NCBI GenBank assembly: GCA_902787575.1
Contig: CADAGX010000002.1
Span: forward strand, 62,001 to 126,000
Origin: an uncultured Bacteroidales bacterium
GTDB taxonomy: Bacteria > Bacteroidota > Bacteroidia > Bacteroidales > Bacteroidaceae
Reading direction: 5' to 3'
DNA length: 64,000 bases
Shown here: positions 16,216 to 23,309 of the stretch, in pieces
Layout of the letters: each line of letters starts with the position of its first letter
Numbering within the stretch: position 1 is the stretch's first letter
The notes under the pieces: generated by a model
Database searches by the model: none
The model's input: only the letters and a program-made list of their open reading frames with translations
What the model was told of the DNA's origin: nothing
Translations under genes and position numbers: made by a program

Positions 16216-16784
16216 ACTCCTGCGAAACACTCGTATTGCCTACAGCCTACCTGCCGCCCATTTCTTACTTTCGGGCTGCGATGAGGCACGACTGCGTGCA
16301 GCTGGAAGCGTGCGAACACTACGTCAAACAGACACTGCGCAACAGGTGTTGGATAGACTCGCCGGCAGGCCGTCTGCCGCTCACCATCCCCGTCGAAAAG
16401 ACAGTCGGCAAGGTAGCCATCAGGGATGTGCGCATCAGCGACCACGGCAACTGGCGTCATCAACATTGGAACGCACTTGTGAGCAGCTACCACCAGACGC
16501 CCTTTTTCGAGTATTATGCCGATGATTTCGCGCCTTTTTACGAGCGGAAGTACACATTTCTGCTCGATTTCAACGATCAGCTTCTACAGCTTGTGGCCAA
16601 AGAAATAGACGTCTCGCTCTCCACCGTGCGAACCTCGCATTACGTAGGCTGCACGGCCTGGGACGGACAGGGCGAAGTCAAGCCCTATTATCAGATTTTT
16701 GCTTCGCAGCACGGCTTCCTGCCCGACCTGAGCATCGTGGATCTCCTCTTCAACATGGGCAACGAATCAGTTCTTTTCCTATGA
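16212..16784 (+). CDS. WbqC-like family protein
   Basis: A 190-residue protein starting MNSCETLVLPTAYLPPISYFRAA. It carries the WbqC-like signature: LEACEHYVKQTLRNRCWI, then LTIPVEKTVGKVAIRDVRIS, HQHWNALVSSYHQTPFFEYY, and a C-terminal LSIVDLLFNMGNES. The family is associated with O-antigen and polysaccharide loci, but its reaction is not established. Bacteroidota commonly place it beside lepB, as here. The ATG overlaps the stop of the lepB paralogue, and its own stop overlaps the next start, both as ATGA. Confidence 0.85.
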   Translation: MNSCETLVLPTAYLPPISYFRAAMRHDCVQLEACEHYVKQTLRNRCWIDSPAGRLPLTIPVEKTVGKVAIRDVRISDHGNWRHQHWNALVSSYHQTPFFEYYADDFAPFYERKYTFLLDFNDQLLQLVAKEIDVSLSTVRTSHYVGCTAWDGQGEVKPYYQIFASQHGFLPDLSIVDLLFNMGNESVLFL

Positions 16785-18394
16785 AGTGGCATCAGCTTCC
16801 TCCCTCAGTAGCAGACACGCCTTCTCCGCCGCTCTTCACTTATCCTTTCTGCTATCGTCCTCATCCGCTTTGTGTGGCTGCAGCCAACGAGGTGCAGCGT
16901 TATGTCTTGGCTCAGCAGCAATGGCAGGCCGAACTCAGCATGGGCAAGATGTTTGGCGTACTCATTGTGGAGAAAGACGGCCAGCGCGGCTTCTTGGCAG
17001 CCTTCTCCGGCACATTGGGCGGTCAGACGCAGCACGAATATTTCGTGCCGCCGGTTTACGACCTAATGGCGCCCGATTCATATTTCCAGGCCGAGCAGGC
17101 ACACATCAGCGAGCTGAATCGTCGGGTGGAGGAACTTCGCAGAGAAATTACCACCTCGTCTGTTCGTCAAAAGGGCGTGCAGGAAGTGGAGAAAGCACGC
17201 GTGGCAATGCAGAAGGCAAAGGCACGGCGCGATGCACTTCGCCGCCAGCTTTCTGCCGACCAACTTCGGGAGCGGACCGACGAGATGATACGCGAGAGCC
17301 AGTTTCTGAAGGCCGAACTCCGCCGCACGATACTTTTCTGGCGAGCAAAGGAGGCAGAGGCCGAACAACAGAATCAACCCTTGCAGGCAGAGATTGATGC
17401 ACTGTGCAGCGAACGCCGCCGTCGCAGCGAGGAACTGCAGCAATGGCTCTTCCGACAGTTCTCTTTCCTGAATGCAAAAGGTCAGAAAAAAGACTTGACG
17501 CAATTGTTTCATCCATTCACGCCTCCGAGTGGAGCCGGCGACTGCTGTGCACCGCGCCTACTGCAGTATGCCTACTCCGCGTCGATGCGTCCCATCTGCA
17601 TGGCCGAGTTTTGGGTTGGCCGCTCGCCTACGGGTGTGCTACGTCGGGCCGGAAGCTACTACCCAGCGTGCCGCAGCAAGTGTCTGCCCATTCTCACGCA
17701 CATGCTGCAGGGCTTGGCGGTGGAACCCAATCCGTTGGCTGCCGAAAACAGAGAGCTGGAGGAGCGGCTGCGGGTATTGTTCAGCAACGAAGACCTGGCC
17801 GTCGTAAGCAAACCAGAGGGAATGCTTTCAGTGCCCGGAAAAGAAGACCTGCCGTCTGTCTATTCTTCGATGAAATCGCGCTTTCCTGCAGCCACAGGGC
17901 CGCTTATCGTGCATCGTTTGGATATGGATACCAGTGGATTGATGGTGGTGGCGCTGCACGAGGAGAGCTACCATCGTCTGCAAGACATGTTTCTGCGTCG
18001 CATTGTGAAGAAAACATACATTGCCCTGCTTGAGCGCGAGATGCCAGTGGGTACGGAGGGCGAGATAAACCTTCGTTTGCGACCGGACGTCACAGACCGT
18101 CCGCACCAGATGGTAGACTCCGAGCATGGAAAGCGCGCTCTGACGCGATACCGCGTCTTAGCCAACCAAGACGGCCATGCTGTGGTGGCACTCAGTCCCG
18201 AAACGGGACGCACCCACCAGCTGCGTGTGCATTGCGCACATCCTCTTGGTCTCGACAATCCCATTGTCGGCGACAGACTCTATGGCACCGAAGGCGACCG
18301 CCTGATGCTTCACGCTTGCCAGCTTGTATTTGACGGCCACACCTTCACCGACATGCCCGATTTCATCGCGGACACCGATGTGTCCGTTGAATGA
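16781..18394 (+). CDS. RluA-family pseudouridine synthase with long N-terminal coiled-coil extension
   Basis: A 537-residue protein. The C-terminal ~210 residues are an RluA-type pseudouridine synthase: DLAVVSKPEGMLSVPG, the catalytic motif PLIVHRLDMDTSGL (Asp381), and the SPETGRTHQLRVHCAHPLG motif. The ~320-residue N-terminal part contains an apparent coiled coil (about residues 100-220, rich in R, E, Q and A), an FSFLNAKGQKKDLTQLF segment and several cysteines (GDCCAPRLLQYAY), and has no S4 domain. The RNA target is unknown. It is translationally coupled to the WbqC-like gene by an ATGA overlap and ends the dapB-lepB run. Confidence 0.9.
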   Translation: MKWHQLPPSVADTPSPPLFTYPFCYRPHPLCVAAANEVQRYVLAQQQWQAELSMGKMFGVLIVEKDGQRGFLAAFSGTLGGQTQHEYFVPPVYDLMAPDSYFQAEQAHISELNRRVEELRREITTSSVRQKGVQEVEKARVAMQKAKARRDALRRQLSADQLRERTDEMIRESQFLKAELRRTILFWRAKEAEAEQQNQPLQAEIDALCSERRRRSEELQQWLFRQFSFLNAKGQKKDLTQLFHPFTPPSGAGDCCAPRLLQYAYSASMRPICMAEFWVGRSPTGVLRRAGSYYPACRSKCLPILTHMLQGLAVEPNPLAAENRELEERLRVLFSNEDLAVVSKPEGMLSVPGKEDLPSVYSSMKSRFPAATGPLIVHRLDMDTSGLMVVALHEESYHRLQDMFLRRIVKKTYIALLEREMPVGTEGEINLRLRPDVTDRPHQMVDSEHGKRALTRYRVLANQDGHAVVALSPETGRTHQLRVHCAHPLGLDNPIVGDRLYGTEGDRLMLHACQLVFDGHTFTDMPDFIADTDVSVE

Positions 18395-18464
18395 TAGAGC
18401 ACTGTTCCGTTTCTATTTTTTTCCCTTTTCCTTTTTTTCTTATAACTTTTCTTTTTAAAAGTTG

Positions 18465-18472
18465 TATCTTTG
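18465..18472 (+). promoter_or_regulatory. -7 promoter element of the type I restriction-modification operon
   Basis: TATCTTTG is an exact TAnnTTTG match 41 bp before hsdM, in a T-rich stretch after the RluA-like gene. The -33 position is T-rich without a clean TTTG. Confidence 0.55.
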
Positions 18473-18513
18473 CAGCACATCACACGAGTACACGTACATA
18501 ATAGTTAAGAGAT

Positions 18514-20073
18514 ATGGCAACAATGCAAGAACGTGCAGAACTGCACAAGACAATATGGAAGATAGCCAACGATCTGCGCGGCAGCGTGGACGGATGGGAG
18601 TTTAAGGCTTATGTGCTTGGCTCCATCTTCTACCGTTTTATCTCGGAGAATATCTGCGACTATATTCACGGGCTGATGGCGGATGCAGGTCAACCCGATT
18701 TCAACTATGCCACCATCAGCGATGAGATGGCAGAGAACATCCGTAAGAAGATGGTGGAGGAGAAAGGCTACTTTATCCTGCCTTCGCAGCTGTTCCAGAA
18801 TGTGGTACAATCTGCCGATAAGGACGAGAACCTGAATGAGCGTCTGACCAGCATCTTCCGCAGTATTGAGGCCAGCGCAGTAGGCACACCCTCAGAAGAC
18901 GACCTGCGAGGTCTGTTCTCCGACTTCACGGTAGATAGTGCTTCGTTGGGTTCTACGGTTATCAAGCGTAACCAACTGCTGGCGAAAGTGCTGAAGACCG
19001 TTGCTCAGATGGATCTTGGTAGCCGATACAACAATACTGACAATGATACATTCGGCGATACCTACGAGTTCCTGATGCAGATGTATGCTTCCGAGGCCGG
19101 CAAGAGTGGAGGTGAGTTCTTCACCCCTCAGCAAGTGAGTGAATTGTTGGCTCGTCTGGCTGCCTATAACAACCCTCATATTAATAAAGTGTACGACCCT
19201 GCATGCGGCAGCGGTTCGTTGTTGTTGAAGTTTGCTAAGACGGTAGGGAAGGAGAATCCCAACTTGAAGTATTTTGGTCAGGAGGTGAATCCAACGACTT
19301 ACAACCTTTGCCGAATCAACATGTTCCTGCATAATGTGAACTACGACAACTTCGACATTCGTCTGGAGGACACCCTGCTGAAGCCCCAACACATGCAGGA
19401 TGCTCCGTTCGATGCCATCGTATCGAATCCACCTTATTCACTGAAGTGGGACGGAAAGGACAATCCGATACTCATCAACGACGAGCGCTATGCACCAGCG
19501 GGCGTGCTGGCTCCTAAGAGTGCTGCCGACTTGGCTTTCACCATGCACATGCTTTGGCACCTCAGTGAACGAGGCACAGCTGCTATCGTAGAGTTTCCTG
19601 GTGTGCTTTATCGTGGTGGTGACGAAAAGAAGATACGCCAATATCTCGTGAAGAACAACTTCGTCGATACCGTTATCCAGCTGCCTGCCAACCTCTTCTT
19701 CGGAGTGGGTATTGCCACCTGTATCATCGTGCTGAAGAAGAGCGCCAAGCAGGATGCCTCAGTGCTCTTTATTGATGCCAGCAAACTCTTTGTGAAGAAC
19801 GGCAATAAGAATCTGTTGACTCCAGAGCATCAGGACAAGATAATGGAACTCTTCGAGGCACGTAAGGATGAGCAATACCTTGCCCGTCTGGTGAAGAATG
19901 ATGACATCCTTGAGAACGACTGCAACCTCTCCGTCAGCAGCTATGTAGAACAGGAAGACACCCGCGAAGTCATCAACATCGAGGAAGTGAATGCCAAGCT
20001 CGAAGCGTTGGTTGCCGAAGGCAATGAGCTGAACAAGAAGATTGAGACGATTGTGAAGGAATTGGGAGAATAA
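18514..20073 (+). CDS. hsdM: Type I restriction-modification system, DNA methyltransferase subunit
   Basis: N6-adenine methyltransferase subunit of a type I system; pairs with HsdS for site recognition and with HsdR for cleavage. The 519-residue protein has an N-terminal helical HsdM_N domain (MATMQERAELHKTIWKIAND onward), SAM-binding motif I DPACGSGS (residues 228-235) and catalytic motif IV NPPY (305-308). The segment GGEFFTPQQVSELLARL before motif I is family-typical. First gene of a six-gene run; the next gene begins 13 bp after its stop. Confidence 0.97.
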   Translation: MATMQERAELHKTIWKIANDLRGSVDGWEFKAYVLGSIFYRFISENICDYIHGLMADAGQPDFNYATISDEMAENIRKKMVEEKGYFILPSQLFQNVVQSADKDENLNERLTSIFRSIEASAVGTPSEDDLRGLFSDFTVDSASLGSTVIKRNQLLAKVLKTVAQMDLGSRYNNTDNDTFGDTYEFLMQMYASEAGKSGGEFFTPQQVSELLARLAAYNNPHINKVYDPACGSGSLLLKFAKTVGKENPNLKYFGQEVNPTTYNLCRINMFLHNVNYDNFDIRLEDTLLKPQHMQDAPFDAIVSNPPYSLKWDGKDNPILINDERYAPAGVLAPKSAADLAFTMHMLWHLSERGTAAIVEFPGVLYRGGDEKKIRQYLVKNNFVDTVIQLPANLFFGVGIATCIIVLKKSAKQDASVLFIDASKLFVKNGNKNLLTPEHQDKIMELFEARKDEQYLARLVKNDDILENDCNLSVSSYVEQEDTREVINIEEVNAKLEALVAEGNELNKKIETIVKELGE

Positions 20074-20086
20074 AACTTAGATAAAG

Positions 20087-20935
20087 ATGACAAAGAAACA
20101 AGCAATACAGCTTTTTCAGGAGCGCAAGGTGCGTACCGTATGGGACGATAAGGAAGAGAAGTGGTACTTCTGCGTAGTAGATGTTGTGGAAGCACTAACA
20201 GATAGTGTCAACCCGACGGATTACATTAAGAAAATGAAGAAGCGCGACCCAGAACTTGCTAAAGGGTGGGGACAAATTGTCACCCCCCTTTCGATACAAA
20301 CTCCAGGAGGCAAGCAACGGGTGAATTGTGCCAAACAAGAAGGCCTTTTCCGCATCATTCAGTCCATCCCATCGCCCAAGGCTGAGCCATTCAAACAGTG
20401 GATGGCGCAGGTAGCCAGCCAGCGTCTTGACCAAATGCAAGACCCAGAACTGAGCATCGAACAGGCAATTGTTGACTACAGACGCTTGGGGTATAGCGAG
20501 GCTTGGATTAACCAGCGTATCAAGAGTATAGAGGTACGCAAGGAACTGACAGATGAGTGGAAGCGCACAGGGGTGCAAGAGGGACTTGAATATGCCTCTT
20601 TGACAGATATCATCACTCGCGAATGGAGCGGCTTCACCACCAAGCAATATAAGCACTATAAGGGTTTGAAGAAAGAGAACCTGCGAGACAATATGACCAA
20701 TCTGGAGATTGCTCTCAATATCTTGGCGGAGGCTTCTGCTACAGAAATCTCAAAGGAGCGTGATCCTAAGGGCTACAACGCTCAGACGCAGGTGGCAAGA
20801 GAAGGCGGCAGCGTGGCTAAGGCTGCACGCAAACAACTGGAAAGCAAGTTAGGCCGCAGCGTCATCACCAAAGAAAAAGCAAGCGACTATCTGTTGCCAG
20901 AGGGTACTGATAATGATAATGAATTAGGAGAGTAG
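20087..20935 (+). CDS. Bro-N / DinD-like protein inside the restriction operon
   Basis: A 282-residue protein. The N-terminal ~110 residues match the Bro-N fold of phage antirepressor-like proteins (VRTVWDDKEEKWYFCVVDVVEALTDS, then GLFRIIQSIPSPKAEPFKQW). The C-terminal half matches the DinD type (KELTDEWKRTGVQEGLEYA, GFTTKQYKHYKGLKKENLRD, NMTNLEIALNILAEASATEI, GGSVAKAARKQLESKLGRSV). E. coli DinD is SOS-induced and modulates RecA. Its presence between hsdM and hsdS suggests a link to DNA-damage sensing or self-protection, which is inference. Spacing of 13 bp from hsdM and 3 bp to the next gene supports one transcript. Confidence 0.8.
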   Translation: MTKKQAIQLFQERKVRTVWDDKEEKWYFCVVDVVEALTDSVNPTDYIKKMKKRDPELAKGWGQIVTPLSIQTPGGKQRVNCAKQEGLFRIIQSIPSPKAEPFKQWMAQVASQRLDQMQDPELSIEQAIVDYRRLGYSEAWINQRIKSIEVRKELTDEWKRTGVQEGLEYASLTDIITREWSGFTTKQYKHYKGLKKENLRDNMTNLEIALNILAEASATEISKERDPKGYNAQTQVAREGGSVAKAARKQLESKLGRSVITKEKASDYLLPEGTDNDNELGE

Positions 20936-20938
20936 CGT

Positions 20939-21361
20939 ATGCAATATGTAGTACAATGGGCCACAATACTAAGTCCCATTATTGCTGTCGTAATAGCATG
21001 GTGGACGAGTAGAAACAGCGCCAAAGACACAGAGAAGAAACTCACAGCGCTCGAAGTCAGCACAGCGAAACAGGTGGAGAGCATAAAAGACCTTCAGGCC
21101 CAGCAGATAGAGGCATCCATTAAGCAAGTGGAGTTAGAAATAGAGAAGTATCTCATCCTCGCCAAGAGTGCAAAACAAGAGTGGGTCGGAATCAACGAAA
21201 TAAACAACTCCGGAATGTCACTCGCTCAATTTAAAGAAATCGAAAAGCAAAAGTTTCAGGAGCAGAAACCAGAAAGAGATTATCAGCTATACAACGAGTT
21301 TATCAAAAAACTAGAGATAATAAAACAAGGCTTAGAAACTCATAAAAACAAGCTATATTGA
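20939..21361 (+). CDS. Hypothetical protein with one membrane segment and a coiled coil
   Basis: A 140-residue protein I do not recognise. Residues about 5-22 (VVQWATILSPIIAVVIAWW) form a single N-terminal membrane helix. Residues about 28-75 (AKDTEKKLTALEVSTAKQVE, then SIKDLQAQQIEASIKQVELE) look like a coiled coil, followed by a charged helical tail. The coding sequence is more AT-rich than hsdM. It lies 3 bp after the DinD-like gene and 4 bp before hsdS, so it is probably cotranscribed. A membrane-anchored accessory role is a guess. Confidence 0.65.
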   Translation: MQYVVQWATILSPIIAVVIAWWTSRNSAKDTEKKLTALEVSTAKQVESIKDLQAQQIEASIKQVELEIEKYLILAKSAKQEWVGINEINNSGMSLAQFKEIEKQKFQEQKPERDYQLYNEFIKKLEIIKQGLETHKNKLY

Positions 21362-21365
21362 GTAT

Positions 21366-22445
21366 ATGGTGGAGTGGAAGAAATTAGGAGAGGTGTGTGC
21401 TTTTAACAGAGGTAGAACCATCACAGCAAAGGATGCTGTTGATGGTGATATTCCTGTTATTGCAGGAGGACAAACTCCTTCTTATTATCATAACGAATCT
21501 AATAGAGAAGGTGAATCTATAACAGTTGCTGGCTCAGGAGCCTATGCTGGATTTGTTTCTTATTGGAACAAGCCTATATTTGTATCAGATGCGTTTACTG
21601 TTGACCCATCACAAAGCATTAAACACAAATATCTTTTTCAATGGCTCAAAATGAACCAAAATAGGATATTTGAAACACAAAAGGGAGCTGGAGTTCCCCA
21701 TGTTCACGGAAAAGATATTGCGAACTTCCCCATCCCCATCCCTTCTCTTGAAGAGCAGGCTCGGATAGTTGGAATCCTTGATACCTTCACTTCTGCCATA
21801 GACAACCTAAAGGAGCAGATAGCTCAGCGAAGAAAACAATACGAATATTATCGTGACCAACTCCTTGACCTCGAAGGAAAACCAGGGGTGGAAATGAAGA
21901 AAGTTGCCTATTTTGTTAAAGAAAGAATTCTTGCAAATGAATTGACTGCACAAAACTATACCAGTGTTGAAAACTTGCTAAAAGATAAAGCAGGTAGAAA
22001 AGAAGCTGAGAATTTTCCATCAGAGGGAAATTGGATAAGGTATCAAAAGGGTGATGTCTTAATCGGAAACATACGTCCTTATTTACGAAAAATATGGTTG
22101 TCTGACAGAGAAGGGGGAACAAATGGTGATGTTATTGTAATAAGACCAAATGACACATTATTACCAGAGTTTATGTTTTATTGTTTAGCTTCGGATTCTT
22201 TCTTCCTATATTATAATCAGGCATTGAAGGATGGTAAGATGCCTAGGGGCGAGAAAAAACGTGTGCTTTCATATGTTATTCCATCTGTTGGGAAAGAAGA
22301 GCAGCAGCGCATTGTCTCTATCCTCGATACTTTCGAGGCTTCGATACAGAACCTTGAAGCGCAGCTGGAGCAGCGCGAAAAGCAATATGAATATTACAGA
22401 AACAAGCTCCTGACGTTTGAGAGAGAGAACGAGAAGGTTAGTTAG
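21366..22445 (+). CDS. hsdS: Type I restriction-modification system, specificity subunit
   Basis: Sets the DNA sequence recognised by the HsdM/HsdR complex. The 359-residue protein has two target recognition domains (about residues 1-125 and 180-310). Each is followed by a repeated central helix region: IPSLEEQARIVGILDTFTSA with KQYEYYRDQLLDL, and GKEEQQRIVSILDTFEAS with KQYEYYRNKLLTF. The recognition domains are more AT-rich than the helices, as expected for exchangeable domains. The stop codon lies inside the first unit of a 19-bp repeat array. No silent hsdS cassette or invertase is in the window. Confidence 0.95.
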   Translation: MVEWKKLGEVCAFNRGRTITAKDAVDGDIPVIAGGQTPSYYHNESNREGESITVAGSGAYAGFVSYWNKPIFVSDAFTVDPSQSIKHKYLFQWLKMNQNRIFETQKGAGVPHVHGKDIANFPIPIPSLEEQARIVGILDTFTSAIDNLKEQIAQRRKQYEYYRDQLLDLEGKPGVEMKKVAYFVKERILANELTAQNYTSVENLLKDKAGRKEAENFPSEGNWIRYQKGDVLIGNIRPYLRKIWLSDREGGTNGDVIVIRPNDTLLPEFMFYCLASDSFFLYYNQALKDGKMPRGEKKRVLSYVIPSVGKEEQQRIVSILDTFEASIQNLEAQLEQREKQYEYYRNKLLTFERENEKVS

Positions 22446-22495
22446 GGCTAGTATGACTAGTTAGAACTAGTATGAATAGTTAAAACTAGTGATTT
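22439..22495. repeat. Three tandem 19-bp CTAG-rich repeats upstream of the four-helix-bundle gene
   Basis: Units: TAGTTAGGGCTAGTATGAC (22439-22457), TAGTTAGAACTAGTATGAA (22458-22476) and TAGTTAAAACTAGTGATTT (22477-22495). The hsdS stop codon is the second TAG of unit 1. The same 19-bp family recurs after the four-helix-bundle gene. Confidence 0.85.
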
Positions 22496-22517
22496 TAATC
22501 ATTAAGAAAACGAAAAC

Positions 22518-23246
22518 ATGACAGAAGATAACAACGTTACGGGCGCCAAGCCGCTGCCGAAGGTGCTGCTCAACGAGGTGCGGTATCAGGACCTCTACTT
22601 CTATCAGAAGTCGGAGGTGCTGTATGCACTGACCTATCACTTTGTGAAGCGTTTCTTGGCAAGCAAGGGCGACCGTACCGTTGACCAGATGATACAGGCA
22701 GCCCGCTCGGGCAAGCAGAACATCATAGAGGGTCTGGCTGACGGCATGACATCGACGGAGACACAGCTGAAGCTGCTCAACGTCGCCCGCGCCTCGCTAA
22801 AGGAGCTGCGTGCCGACTATGAGGACTACTTGCGCACCAGAGGGCTGGCATTCTGGGAAGCCTCGCACCCACGCTATGACGAGATGCTGGGCTTCTGTCG
22901 CAAGCACAACAAGGTGAGCGACTACGAGCCTTTCTTCAGTCGCTGGGGCGACGAAGAGCTATGCAACATCGCCCTGACCCTGCTACACATGACCGACAGG
23001 ATGATGAAGACCTACCTGAGCGGTCTGGATCAGCAGTTTGTGACACAAGGCGGCATCAAGGAACGCATGTATGCTGCCCGCACAGGTTACAGAAAAGGTG
23101 TTGATGAGGAGCTGCAGCGCCTGAGAGACGAGAATAAGCGGCTGCGTCAGCAGGTGCCGATACTGGAGCAGCGCATCGAGGAACTCGAGCGCGAGAAACG
23201 CCACCTTGAGGCCGAGCTGATGAAGGCGAGGGGGAGGAGAGAGTAG
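22518..23246 (+). CDS. Four-helix-bundle protein (S23/IVP type) with four-helix-bundle suffix domain
   Basis: A 242-residue protein. Residues about 20-120 form the four-helix bundle known from proteins encoded in 23S rRNA intervening sequences and related to DGR Avd (YALTYHFVKRFLASKGDRTV, then MIQAARSGKQNIIEGLADGM and LKLLNVARASLKELRADYED). Residues about 120-195 match the suffix domain that follows this bundle in Bacteroidota (FWEASHPRYDEMLGFCRKHN, DEELCNIALTLLHMTDRMMK). The tail is a charged coiled coil (EELQRLRDENKRLRQQV onward). The family may bind nucleic acid; its biological role is unknown. It interrupts the hsdS-hsdR junction and is bounded by 19-bp repeats. Confidence 0.85.
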   Translation: MTEDNNVTGAKPLPKVLLNEVRYQDLYFYQKSEVLYALTYHFVKRFLASKGDRTVDQMIQAARSGKQNIIEGLADGMTSTETQLKLLNVARASLKELRADYEDYLRTRGLAFWEASHPRYDEMLGFCRKHNKVSDYEPFFSRWGDEELCNIALTLLHMTDRMMKTYLSGLDQQFVTQGGIKERMYAARTGYRKGVDEELQRLRDENKRLRQQVPILEQRIEELEREKRHLEAELMKARGRRE

Positions 23247-23290
23247 GGGCTAGGACTAGTTGGAACTAGGGGGACTAGTTGGAACTAGGG
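23244..23290. repeat. 19-bp CTAG-rich repeats downstream of the four-helix-bundle gene
   Basis: A partial unit starting at the stop codon (TAGGGGCTAGGAC, 23244-23256) overlaps two perfect tandem copies of GGACTAGTTGGAACTAGGG (23253-23271 and 23272-23290). In the register used upstream these read TAGTTGGAACTAGGGGGAC, the same family as the units at 22439-22495. Confidence 0.85.
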
Positions 23291-23309
23291 AGAACTGGCA
23301 AAAAACATA

